From CAWJLS01 sp963843755 (GTDB taxonomy: Bacteria; Acidobacteriota; Thermoanaerobaculia; Multivoradales; DATKCC01), in contig CAWJLS010000002.1 of assembly GCA_963843755.1 (NCBI GenBank), positions 434,001-498,000 of the forward strand: 64,000 nucleotides of DNA, written 5' to 3'. The position numbers and the translations under genes were made by a program. The notes below the pieces were generated by a model. That model ran no database searches. It was not told where the DNA came from and worked only from the letters and a program-made list of their open reading frames with translations. Shown one piece after another: positions 26,301-34,202 of this stretch (the stretch's first letter is position 1; the number at the start of each line of letters is the position of its first letter).

Positions 26301-27037
26301 ATGCGCCGGTCGACCCCCTGTACGCCGACGTCGACGGCGACCGGGTGCCCGACCTGCCGATCGGCCGTCTGCCGGTCCGGACGCGGCCCGAGCTCGACGC
26401 CGTGATCGCCAAGATCCTCCAGTACCAGCACCGCGGCTACGGTGGCACCGCCCTGGTGGTGACCGACGCGCGCGACTCCGCCTCCGGCTTCTCGTTCAGC
26501 CAGGCGGGCGACCAGTTCGGCACGGCCCTCGGCTCCGGCTGGAGCGTCCAGCGGGCCGCGATCGACACCATCGGTGCCGCCGCGGCGCGGGAGAAGCTCT
26601 TCCACGAGCTCGACCAGGGCGTCGCGCTGACCACCTTCATCGGTCACTCGGGCCTCACCCACTGGAGCTTCGACGGCCTGTTCGGCGCCGACGACGTGGC
26701 GACCCTGACCAACAGCGGCTCGCCGACCGTGGTCATGCAGTGGGGTTGCTGGAACACCTATCACGTCGACCCCCACTTCAACACCCTCGGCCACCGGCTG
26801 CTGCTGACCCCCGACCGGGGCGCGGCGACGGTGCTCGGCTCGGCGACCCTGCTCGAGACCTCCTCGGCCGACGCGTTGTCGAAGCGTCTCGCGCCGCTCC
26901 TCACCCAGCGCGGCCTGAGCCTGGGCGATGCGGTGACCGAGGCCAAGCAGGAGCTGGCGGCGAGCGAGCCGGACCGGGTGGACGCCATCCTGGGCTGGAC
27001 GCTGCTCGGCGATCCGGCCCTGGCCCTGGAGCCATAG
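23309..27037 (+). CDS. Secreted C25 (gingipain-type) cysteine peptidase
   Basis: A 1242-residue exported protein. It has a Sec signal peptide (about 1-26, ending APAGA), a Cys- and Asp/Asn-rich N-terminal region with DxDGDxxxD-like calcium-binding stretches (about 80-190), Ig/DUF11-like beta domains (about 250-420), and a C25 peptidase module (about 880-1240). The catalytic dyad fits His1113 in TTFIGHSGLTHW and Cys1147 in VMQWGCWNTYH, as in gingipains. No C-terminal sorting domain or T9SS signal follows; the protein ends soon after the peptidase domain, in LLGDPALALEP. The start ATG overlaps the previous stop and GAGGAGG precedes it by about 9 bases. Probably extracellular protein degradation or processing. 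Regulation by the divergent SARP-like gene is inferred. Confidence 0.88.
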   Translation: MRTKVRGILTLAAVAATLCLFVAPAGAIITGGGCVDDVSGANNNCTANDVTFVVVGLGIQDDGCVSPSDTVSIFLGGVLRNSSAQTRYDVGLYIATDGDPNGDGAKSGVCARDSLQPVGTMGVSTCGPGSLDLSRTRDDYAPFDGLADNGPYLNTDGDACGDLYSTGHSGCDENGDGQWDDTVVRFTQALTFPCDDADSNGFVEIPTCATWGQQIDEVGGANGSCDSEAEVVPGTKAKCRCEIVNSTIPAPNLGLSCNSPAMTLSQGQTGTFSVGYTNANTCTPMTTTPEREECGTASYVFYVIDYDQTKGTVSNINAGTGTYTQDTVNGTITWIPASSRHSTSGIIGPSDTGTLTYDFTYTGNTAGDTISASTTTYWTNDPADLGDPTAASVTSQTSVSCNSSVTATPVTLSSVEVDRSSGAPVLRWTTATEAANLGFNVYARTAAGWRRINDETVVSPVIDSTVPQSYSFDASATGAKRFMIEDVALDGKTELHGPYVAGRVYGHRPVAKAVDWRAAREAVRAAAPAGPANRRSGLASGLSLAKGGNGSAGGGAAAADPAVRLLVDTDGVQRVTYEDLLAAGFDFSGVPASQLALSSGGHPVPIRVESSGGTFGPGGFVEFLGEALDTLYTRTNVYDLTRDPQNAVRIPEDRTKAHGGTPVATYQETLKVEHDNTYSFASPGDDPWYDTRMIVVGTAGRSYPFSVDLDDYVGGPVDLAVDLWGVTTWAEPGEHHVVALWNGVQVGEAIWDDQTPGRLTARVPADLVTASGNELTLQTVGDRGVPWDVVDLESYSVTYPRAFDAQNGGLDFSAAGGLFAVHHLADASPVVYRVSGSGPELVTGVTAAPDGAGVTVTFPGSAASASYQVTTAVSVVHPGIEALNVPTGLTDVSGGPAEYLVISHRAFLDGLGPLVDARRAQGLSVKVVDVQDIYDRYSDGVVDPEAIHQYITYAAHEMGTHYVLLVGGDTYDYHDTLGLGSVSFIPSLYAPTGSIVRYAPVDPLYADVDGDRVPDLPIGRLPVRTRPELDAVIAKILQYQHRGYGGTALVVTDARDSASGFSFSQAGDQFGTALGSGWSVQRAAIDTIGAAAAREKLFHELDQGVALTTFIGHSGLTHWSFDGLFGADDVATLTNSGSPTVVMQWGCWNTYHVDPHFNTLGHRLLLTPDRGAATVLGSATLLETSSADALSKRLAPLLTQRGLSLGDAVTEAKQELAASEPDRVDAILGWTLLGDPALALEP

Positions 27038-27074
27038 TGCCGGCGCGAGGGGTGTGGTACACAAGCGGGGGTCG

Positions 27075-29036
27075 ATGCCCGGCTTCGTCCTGATCCTCCA
27101 CCGGGACGGCACGGCCGCCCCGGTGCACGCCGTAGAGCGCCTCGAGCGCTGCCTCCGGCCGGCGGGGGCGCGCGAGGCGTCTGCGTCTTCGTCCGGGGGG
27201 ACGATCCTGCGCGGGCCCCTGGGCGACGCGGGACCGCCCTACGTGTTGCTCACCGGCGCCGGCACCGGAGTCTGTCGGGAGGGCGGCGTCACCCTGGCGC
27301 TCGACGGCCGGATCGACAACCGGGACGACGTCACCCGGGCGCTCGGCGAACAGCCGCGGAGGGGGCCCTCCGAGCGCACACCAGCAGCCGACGCGGTCCT
27401 GGTCCACGCCGCCTACCGCCGGTGGGGCGACGGCTGCTTCGAGCACCTGCTCGGCCCTTTCGCGGTCGTCGTGATCGACAGCGCCGAGCGGCGGATCGTC
27501 TGCGGCCGGGACGCCCTGGGCGACCGCTCGGTGCTCTACCGCCTGAGCGCCGGACGGCTGCTGGTGGCCACCCACGAGGAGCTGCTGCTCGAGCATCCGG
27601 AGGTCTCCCGCGACGTGGACGAGGGAACCGTCGCGCGGTTCTTCGCCATGGAGGCGGCGGCCCCGGGGCGCACCTTCTTCGCCGATCTGCGGGAGCTCGG
27701 CCCCGGCTCCGCAATGAGTCTCCGCGTCGAGCGGCTCGGTTCCGGGCTCTGCGGCCGCCCGCCCCGCTTCTGGACCCACTGGAGCCCGCGGACGGACGAC
27801 AGCATCCGCTACCGGCGCGAGGCGGAGTACGCCGAGCATTTCCGGGAGCTCCTCGGCCGGGCGGTGCGGGACCGCCTGCCGGACGGGGACGACGGCCTGG
27901 AGGCGACGGTGCTGATGAGCGGCGGCGTCGATTCGACGGCGGTCGCCGCCCTGGCGGCCGAGGTCCAGGCCGAGCGGGGCGGACGTCTGCGCACCATCTC
28001 CTGGGTCTTCGACGAGCTGCCGCGGGCCGACGAACGGGAGTTCATGGAGCCGACCGTCGAGGCTCTCGGCGCGGAGGCGACCTGGATCCTGGGCGATGAC
28101 GCCTGGCCCCTGGGCGGGTGCCTCGACCGACCGGAGCGACACCTGGGGGTGGGCAGCCCGTACGCCGCCGTCTACCGCCGCCTGCGCGACCGCTCGTACC
28201 GCTCGATGGCGGCGCGGGGCAGCCGCGTGCTCCTGACCGGCGAGTCCGGCGATCAGCTCTTCATCGGGGCGGAGACCTGGCTGCGCGACCTGCTCGCCGA
28301 GGGGCGGTTCATCACCGCCGCCCGGGAGCTCGCCCGCGCCGTGCTTCGCGCCGGGAGAGAGGACCGGTTCGGCCTGCGCACCACGGTGGCCTCGGTGCTG
28401 CGGGCCCCGGCGCCGCGCCCTCGGGAGCGGTGGACGGACCGCCCCTGGCTCACGGACGAGGTGCTCGATCTCCTCGGCGACGCTCCGATGGTGGATCGGG
28501 GTCCGGACGGCGGCCGGGCGCGGCGGCCGTCCCAGGCGGCGTCGGTGCTCGATCCGCGGGTCGCCACCGCGATCCGCCAGGAGTCGTGGCGCGCCGCCGA
28601 GGCCGGCATCGAAGTTCGCCGGCCGTACCGCGACCGGCGCCTGGTGGAGTGGGCCCTGGCGGTTCCGGCCCACCAGCTCTACCGTCCCGGCTGGCCGAAG
28701 CGGCTGACCCGCCGGGCCATGCGCGGCCTCCTGCCGGAGGTCGTTCGCCGGCGGCGCCGGCGCAGCTCGCTCTTCCCGCTCTTCCGGCGTGGGGTCGCGG
28801 AGCGTGAGGGCCGGGCCGTCGATGCTCTGCTAGACTCGCCCCAGGCTTGGTGGCCGCGCTACGTGCGGTCGTCTTGGCTACGGGGCTTCTATCCGGAACA
28901 GGTTTCGGCCGAAGTCGACGGAGCAGGAGCGCTGGCACTCTGGCGGTGCCTGACGTTCGAGCTCTGGCGCCGACGGCTCGACGGCTTGTCCCGGCAAACC
29001 CAGGGAGATCTGAGTCGGTGCTCACTCGCCGGCTGA
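27075..29036 (+). CDS. Lasso peptide cyclase (asparagine synthetase homologue, C protein)
   Basis: A 653-residue asparagine-synthetase-like protein. The N-terminal glutaminase-like half begins MPGFVLIL, so the catalytic Cys2 of true class II amidotransferases is absent. The synthetase half has an intact ATP loop MSGGVDSTAVAAL (S282-S287). Losing glutaminase while keeping ATP-dependent acyl activation is the mark of lasso cyclases (McjC type), which activate the ring Asp/Glu and close the macrolactam. It is followed by a small precursor, a kinase, a PqqD-like protein and a B2 protease. The ATG at 27075 is chosen; an in-frame GTG at 27054 is possible. It starts 37 bases after the C25 gene, so read-through from that operon is possible. 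Confidence 0.87.
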   Translation: MPGFVLILHRDGTAAPVHAVERLERCLRPAGAREASASSSGGTILRGPLGDAGPPYVLLTGAGTGVCREGGVTLALDGRIDNRDDVTRALGEQPRRGPSERTPAADAVLVHAAYRRWGDGCFEHLLGPFAVVVIDSAERRIVCGRDALGDRSVLYRLSAGRLLVATHEELLLEHPEVSRDVDEGTVARFFAMEAAAPGRTFFADLRELGPGSAMSLRVERLGSGLCGRPPRFWTHWSPRTDDSIRYRREAEYAEHFRELLGRAVRDRLPDGDDGLEATVLMSGGVDSTAVAALAAEVQAERGGRLRTISWVFDELPRADEREFMEPTVEALGAEATWILGDDAWPLGGCLDRPERHLGVGSPYAAVYRRLRDRSYRSMAARGSRVLLTGESGDQLFIGAETWLRDLLAEGRFITAARELARAVLRAGREDRFGLRTTVASVLRAPAPRPRERWTDRPWLTDEVLDLLGDAPMVDRGPDGGRARRPSQAASVLDPRVATAIRQESWRAAEAGIEVRRPYRDRRLVEWALAVPAHQLYRPGWPKRLTRRAMRGLLPEVVRRRRRRSSLFPLFRRGVAEREGRAVDALLDSPQAWWPRYVRSSWLRGFYPEQVSAEVDGAGALALWRCLTFELWRRRLDGLSRQTQGDLSRCSLAG

Positions 29037-29114
29037 TGATCGCGAGTCCCGAGAAAGCCTGGACGCTACCGGCGAACCTGGCGAGACGACCGAACCGAAG
29101 AGGCTGACCAGACA

Positions 29115-29309
29115 ATGGCATCGAACACTCCCCTGAGCTCTCCTCAGTCCGATCGTTCATCGGTAGACGGGGCGGATGACGCCTCGTGCCGTGAGCGGCG
29201 TGCCTACGTCACCCCTCGCCTGGAGACCCTGGGCGACATCCGAGACCTGACCCTCGGAGCGACCCTGGGCGTGGGCGACAGCACGCCGATGAACACGCAG
29301 CCCTTCTGA
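29115..29309 (+). CDS. Lasso peptide precursor
   Basis: A 64-residue precursor. The leader carries the RRE-recognition motif YxxPxL (Y31-V-T-P34-R-L36) and the penultimate Thr (T46 at position -2) typical of lasso leaders. Cleavage after L47 gives the 17-residue core GATLGVGDSTPMNTQPF. Gly1 and Asp8 (D55) are spaced for an eight-residue macrolactam ring, leaving the tail STPMNTQPF with Phe17 as a possible plug. The alternatives, later Gly residues, give no acid at position 7-9. It lies 78 bases after the cyclase with only a weak Shine-Dalgarno sequence. The first 25 residues are acidic and Ser-rich, longer than needed for recognition. Tail Ser9, Thr10 and Thr14 are possible phosphorylation sites for the kinase encoded next. 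Confidence 0.85.
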   Translation: MASNTPLSSPQSDRSSVDGADDASCRERRAYVTPRLETLGDIRDLTLGATLGVGDSTPMNTQPF

Positions 29310-29346
29310 CGAGCCCGGTCCGACCGAGGCCACGAGCACACGGGCG

Positions 29347-30429
29347 ATGATCGAGCTCGTCGGCGGCCCACCGGATCGAGCCACCGCCACCGCGCCGCCC
29401 GAACGTTCGGTCTATCGGCTCGCCGGCCACCGCGTGACTGTCAGCCCGCCCCTGCCCGAGATCGAAGGCTTTCGCGACCCCCTTCCCGCCCCCCCGCCAG
29501 TGGTCGACCGGCCGCCGCACCTCGCCGGTCCCGAGGCCGGAACACCGGTCTACCGTGGACCTGCCTGGATCGGCCAGCGCGAGCGCACGGTCACCTGCCG
29601 GCGCGCCGCGCACGGCCTGCGGGTCGACATCGAAGGCATCGGCCGCCTGGAGGTGGCCGGTGACGGCCGGCACGCCGCCCTCGTCGACCCGGCGCCCGCG
29701 TCGGCCTCGGACGCCGACGCCGGCCTCCGGGCGGAGGCGCTCCTGGGACCGGCGCTGATCCTCGCCCTTGCCTTCCGGGGCACCTTCTGCTTCCACGCGT
29801 CGGCCCTCGCCGTCCCGTCCGTCTCCGACGGCCCCTCGGCGTCCTCGGAGGCCGCGGAGGCCGCGGAGGCCACGGATGGGCTGGCCCTGGTCGCCTTCCT
29901 GGGGCCGAGCGGCGCCGGCAAGTCGACCCTCGCCCGCCTCCTCGACGGTGCCCGACCCGGGTGGCACCGCGCCGCGGACGACGTGCTGCCCCTGGCCTGG
30001 GAGTGGGCGGCCGGCGGCGCGCCCACCGCCTACCCCCGGTTCCCCCAGCTCAAGCTGGACCCCGCCGCCCAGCCGGGCGCGCGCCTGCCCGAGGCGATCC
30101 CGCTCGCCGCCCTGTTCGTGCTCGCGCCCGGGCCGGCGGAGAGGCCAGCGGAGAGGGCGGTGGAGGGAGCGCCGGACGGCCCGCCGGGGCGGCCCGGACA
30201 GAGCGGACAGCCGGTCGTCCGCCGCTTGAAGCGGGCCGAGGCGGCCCTGGCGCTGGTCCGCCACACCGCCTCCGCCCGCCTGTTCGACCGCGTGCTCCTG
30301 GCCCGCCACCTCGAGCTTTGCTCCGCCCTCGCCGAGCGCCTGCCGGTCGCGGAGCTGACCTACCCGTGGCGCGGCGCCCTGGTGCCCGGTCTCGCCGACG
30401 CCGTCGCCTCCGCCCTGGAGGCGGCTTGA
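29347..30429 (+). CDS. HPr kinase-like protein of the lasso cluster
   Basis: A 360-residue protein whose C-terminal half resembles HPr Ser kinase. The P-loop is GPSGAGKST (G186-T194), followed by a likely acidic catalytic segment (RAADDVLPL, about residue 211). The N-terminal half has beta-sandwich-like character, often seen in HprK-like proteins of RiPP loci. In paeninodin-type clusters such kinases phosphorylate the C-terminal Ser of the lasso precursor. Here the core ends in Phe, so the target must be internal (Ser9, Thr10, Thr14) or the role differs. Two Ala/Glu- and Pro-rich inserts (before the P-loop and about 265-295) are low complexity. Its TGA overlaps the TTG of the PqqD-like gene. 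Confidence 0.8.
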   Translation: MIELVGGPPDRATATAPPERSVYRLAGHRVTVSPPLPEIEGFRDPLPAPPPVVDRPPHLAGPEAGTPVYRGPAWIGQRERTVTCRRAAHGLRVDIEGIGRLEVAGDGRHAALVDPAPASASDADAGLRAEALLGPALILALAFRGTFCFHASALAVPSVSDGPSASSEAAEAAEATDGLALVAFLGPSGAGKSTLARLLDGARPGWHRAADDVLPLAWEWAAGGAPTAYPRFPQLKLDPAAQPGARLPEAIPLAALFVLAPGPAERPAERAVEGAPDGPPGRPGQSGQPVVRRLKRAEAALALVRHTASARLFDRVLLARHLELCSALAERLPVAELTYPWRGALVPGLADAVASALEAA

Positions 30430-30758
30430 CGCGGCGGGCCGCGCGACCCCCCGGAGACGTCCGGCGCCTGGCGCGGCGGCCGGGCGTCCTGTGCCGGCAG
30501 CTCGACGGGGAGACCATCCTGCTCGACCCGGTGCCGGGCACCTACTACGCCCTCAACGAGGTCGGCTCCCGGGTGTGGGAGCTGGCCGCGGAGCGCTTGA
30601 CCGTGGGGACGATCCTCGATCGCCTGGAGGGCGAGTACGCCGTCGACCGGGCGACCCTGGAGAGGGACTTGGAGGCCCTGGTGGAGCGGCTCGTCGCCGA
30701 GGATCTGCTCGAGGTCGTCACGCCCTCCGGGGAGGATCCCGGTGACACCGAGGGCTGA
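30426..30758 (+). CDS. PqqD-like RRE protein (lasso B1)
   Basis: A 110-residue protein of the PqqD family, the RiPP recognition element that binds the YxxPxL leader motif and hands the precursor to the B2 protease. Visible landmarks are GETILLDPVPGTYYALNEVGSRVWELAAE and the C-terminal helix pair with TLERDLEALVERLVAEDLLEV, which is the full winged-helix fold. The N-terminal 15 residues are Arg-rich. The TTG at 30426 overlaps the kinase stop (TTGA), and the gene ends 17 bases inside the B2 gene. It acts in the cytoplasm with the transglutaminase-like protein. Confidence 0.87.
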   Translation: MTRRAARPPGDVRRLARRPGVLCRQLDGETILLDPVPGTYYALNEVGSRVWELAAERLTVGTILDRLEGEYAVDRATLERDLEALVERLVAEDLLEVVTPSGEDPGDTEG

Positions 30759-31200
30759 GGCGGGGTCCGGCCGGACTCGGGGGAGCGATGCGGGCCGCCT
30801 TCCGAGCCGCTTGGGCACCGCCCTCGCCCTGTTGGCCGTCGACGCCGGCCTCCGGGTGCTCGGGTTCGCGCGCATGGACGCCCTGCTCGGCGGCGATCGA
30901 GCCGAGCCCGGCCTTTCCACCGAAGCCGATGCCGAAGCCGACGCGGTCCGTGCGCTCGGCCGGACCCTGGCCGGCCGCATCGAGCGCGCCGCGTGCTTGA
31001 GGGTCTACCGCGTGCCCTGCCTGCCACGGGCCCTGCTCCTCCGGCGCTGGTTGCTCGCCCGCGGCCTGCCGGCGGCGCTGCGCATCGGTGCCCGCCGCGA
31101 GGGGCCGCGCTTCCGGGCCCACGCCTGGGTCGAGCTCGCCGGCGCGACGCTCGATCCCGACCCGCGAGTAGGGGAGCGGTTCCCGCCGCTCCAGGGTTGA
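30742..31200 (+). CDS. Lasso leader peptidase, transglutaminase-like (B2)
   Basis: A 152-residue protein of the lasso B2/transglutaminase-core family (PF13471). The catalytic triad is visible: Cys93 in YRVPCLPRALLLRRWLLARG, His127 in RAHAWVEL, and an Asp at 138 or 140 in TLDPDP, with the spacing seen in McjB. With the RRE protein it cuts the leader after L47 of the precursor. The GTG at 30742 has GGAGG 8 bases upstream and overlaps the PqqD-like gene. Its TGA stop (31198-31200) forms part of the -35 hexamer of the groES promoter. No dedicated ABC exporter or isopeptidase gene follows; the cluster ends here. Confidence 0.87.
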   Translation: MTPRAEAGSGRTRGSDAGRLPSRLGTALALLAVDAGLRVLGFARMDALLGGDRAEPGLSTEADAEADAVRALGRTLAGRIERAACLRVYRVPCLPRALLLRRWLLARGLPAALRIGARREGPRFRAHAWVELAGATLDPDPRVGERFPPLQG

Positions 31201-31225
31201 CAGTCCCCGGGGGTCTCACTACACT
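31197..31225 (+). promoter_or_regulatory. Sigma-70 promoter of groESL
   Basis: TTGACA at 31197-31202, a 17-base spacer and TACACT at 31220-31225 form a near-consensus housekeeping promoter. The predicted start of transcription (about 31232) falls inside the CIRCE element. The -35 overlaps the stop codon of the lasso B2 gene. Confidence 0.88.
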
Positions 31226-31226
31226 G

Positions 31227-31253
31227 TTAGCACTCGATGGGGGTGAGTGCTAA
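31227..31253 (+). promoter_or_regulatory. CIRCE operator (HrcA site)
   Basis: A perfect TTAGCACTC-N9-GAGTGCTAA, the full CIRCE consensus, directly after the -10 of the groES promoter. HrcA bound here represses groESL until heat shock. The hrcA gene is not in the window. Confidence 0.97.
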
Positions 31254-31339
31254 CACTCCTTCCCGATGATTCGGGCCCACCTTCCCATCGAGCCTCAAAA
31301 CTCAAGATACGACCCGTCTTCCCAAGGAGGAATCGAACC

Positions 31340-31630
31340 GTGAACATTCGTCCGCTGCACGATCGAGTTCTGGTCAAGCGCATCGAGCAGGAGGAGCAGG
31401 TCCGGGGCGGCATCATCATCCCGGACACCGCGAAGGAGAAGCCGCAGGAGGCCGAGGTGGTCGCCGTGGGTCCGGGCAAGACCCAGGACGACGGCAGCCG
31501 CTCGCCGATGGACGTCAAGAAGGGTGACCGCATCCTGGTCGGCAAGTACTCCGGCAGCGAGGTCAAGCTCGACGGTGAGGACTTCGTCATCCTGCGCGAG
31601 GACGAGATCCTGGCCGTGATCGAAGGCTGA
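31340..31630 (+). CDS. groES: Co-chaperonin GroES
   Basis: A 96-residue GroES with all landmarks: NIRPLHDRVLVKRIE, the mobile loop QVRGGIIIPDTAKEKPQEAEVVAVGPG, and the closing FVILREDEILAVIE. It caps the GroEL ring. It starts with GTG, with AAGGAGGA 8 bases upstream. The roughly 87-base leader after the operator holds no ORF. It is first in a two-gene operon controlled by the CIRCE element. Confidence 0.98.
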   Translation: MNIRPLHDRVLVKRIEQEEQVRGGIIIPDTAKEKPQEAEVVAVGPGKTQDDGSRSPMDVKKGDRILVGKYSGSEVKLDGEDFVILREDEILAVIEG

Positions 31631-31723
31631 AGGGTCTCATCCAGAGGCTGAAGGCTCTCCCCACACACCCGATTGCGAACGATCTCAGTATTCACTGATT
31701 GAAGCTTCAGGAGGTATCCGAGT

Positions 31724-33367
<1,644 letters not shown>

Positions 33368-33400
33368 GGCCGGTCCAACCCACCATCCTCGTTACAATCG

Positions 33401-33442
33401 GCCGGGCGGCTTCCCTGAGCGGGAAGCCCCCGGCTGTTTTTT
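33401..33442 (+). terminator. Rho-independent terminator of groESL
   Basis: A GCCGGG-(C)-GGCTTCCC stem pairs with GGGAAGCC-CCCGGC over a 5-base loop, followed by TGTTTTTT. This is a textbook intrinsic terminator. A TACAAT at 33393-33398 directly upstream resembles a -10 box but would start transcription inside the stem. Confidence 0.93.
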
Positions 33443-33499
33443 CATCATGGCCTCATGGCTCGACGTCACCTGTCTCAACGACACGCGGAGGAAATCCAG

Positions 33500-34009
33500 A
33501 TGCTCGCCAGCGACAACTTGATCACCAAGCTCAACGAACAGGTCGGGAACGAGCTCGGTGCGTCTCACCAGTACCTGTCCATCGCCAGCTACTTCGATCG
33601 GGAGAACCTGCCGGAGCTGTCCCGCTTCTTCTTCCGTCAGGCCGAGGAGGAGCGTGAGCACGCGCTGCGCTTCGTCGGCTTCATCAACGATCTCGGCGGG
33701 CTGCTCGAGGTGCCGGCGGTGCCGGCGCCGAAGGCCGACTACGCCTCGGCGGTCGAGGCGGTCCAGCTCGCCCTCGACTGGGAGCACGAGGTCACCGAGC
33801 AGGTCTACGCCCTGGTCGAGGTCGCCAAGGCCGACAACAATCTCATCGCCCAGAGCTTCCTCGACTGGTTCGTCAACGAGCAGCTCGAGGAGGTCAACAC
33901 CATGTCGACCCTGCTCGGCATCATCCAGCGGGCCGGCGAAGACCGGCTGCTCCACGTAGAGGACTACCTGGCCAGAGAGGGCGCCAACATGGTCGCGGAC
34001 AGCGAGTAG
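33500..34009 (+). CDS. Ferritin (iron storage)
   Basis: A 169-residue non-haem ferritin of FtnA type. Ferroxidase ligands are visible as the Glu in NELGASHQYLSIASY, E-x-x-H in AEEEREHALRFV, and later Glu/Gln in WEHEVTEQVY and EEVNTMSTLLGII. Twenty-four subunits form a shell that oxidises and stores iron. The ATG at 33500 has GGAGG 8 bases upstream and is the natural N-terminus; a longer frame from 33455 lacks support. Its TAG touches the start of a 46-bp A+T-rich dyad that may be its terminator or a downstream promoter region. Confidence 0.93.
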   Translation: MLASDNLITKLNEQVGNELGASHQYLSIASYFDRENLPELSRFFFRQAEEEREHALRFVGFINDLGGLLEVPAVPAPKADYASAVEAVQLALDWEHEVTEQVYALVEVAKADNNLIAQSFLDWFVNEQLEEVNTMSTLLGIIQRAGEDRLLHVEDYLAREGANMVADSE

Positions 34010-34054
34010 GAGATTACTCCCTTGCATAACTAGTTATCGAGGGATATAATCTCC
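34009..34054. repeat. 46-bp A+T-rich imperfect palindrome after ferritin
   Basis: Arms GGAGATTA...TCCCT and AGGGA...TAATCTCC enclose the perfect core ATAACTAGTTAT (34026-34037). Such A+T content is exceptional in this window. It may be a bidirectional terminator, a protein-binding dyad, or both, and it contains the TTGCAT/TATAAT promoter listed next. Confidence 0.75.
34022..34050 (+). promoter_or_regulatory. Putative promoter TTGCAT-N17-TATAAT
   Basis: The -10 (34045-34050) is perfect consensus, and TTGCAT lies exactly 17 bases upstream (only the TTG part matches). No protein gene follows on this strand, only a structured region and a terminator, so the product would be a short RNA starting near 34057. 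Confidence 0.5.
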
Positions 34055-34056
34055 TT

Positions 34057-34165
34057 CAGGCGTAAAGCCTACCCCTTGTCAGGGGTCCGCTCCTTGCGAA
34101 GAGCGCCTCATGCGCTCTCTCTCACCCGGGGCGTCGGCCGGAGGGGGCCGGCGCCCCGATTTTTC
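34057..34165 (+). ncRNA. Candidate small RNA of about 110 nt
   Basis: Between the consensus -10 and a strong terminator lie successive hairpins: AGGC-GTAAA-GCCT, ACCCCT-TGTC-AGGGGT (about 34070-34085), AGAGCGC-CTCAT-GCGCTCT (about 34100-34118), and the terminator stem. I find no SRP, 6S, tmRNA or common riboswitch signature and no plausible ORF. The minus-strand gene behind it is convergent, so this is not a leader. Expression is inferred only from promoter, structure and terminator. Confidence 0.42.
34127..34165 (+). terminator. Rho-independent terminator
   Basis: A 12-bp G+C stem with one central mismatch (CGGGGCG-T-CGGCC with GGCCG-G-CGCCCCG) is followed by ATTTTTCG. It ends the candidate small RNA or ferritin read-through. 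Confidence 0.85.
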
Positions 34166-34202
34166 GTTTCGGAGAGATCTCGGTGCTGTCGGAGAGCGCT
34201 TC

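Noticed and set aside
33391..33400. TACAAT as promoter for ferritin
   Set aside because: It lies directly before the groEL terminator, so a transcript starting there would run straight into the terminator stem.
34057..34165. 4.5S/SRP RNA or 6S RNA
   Set aside because: The SRP apical loop consensus (GGAAGG with asymmetric bulge) and the 6S central bubble are not present; length is wrong for 6S.
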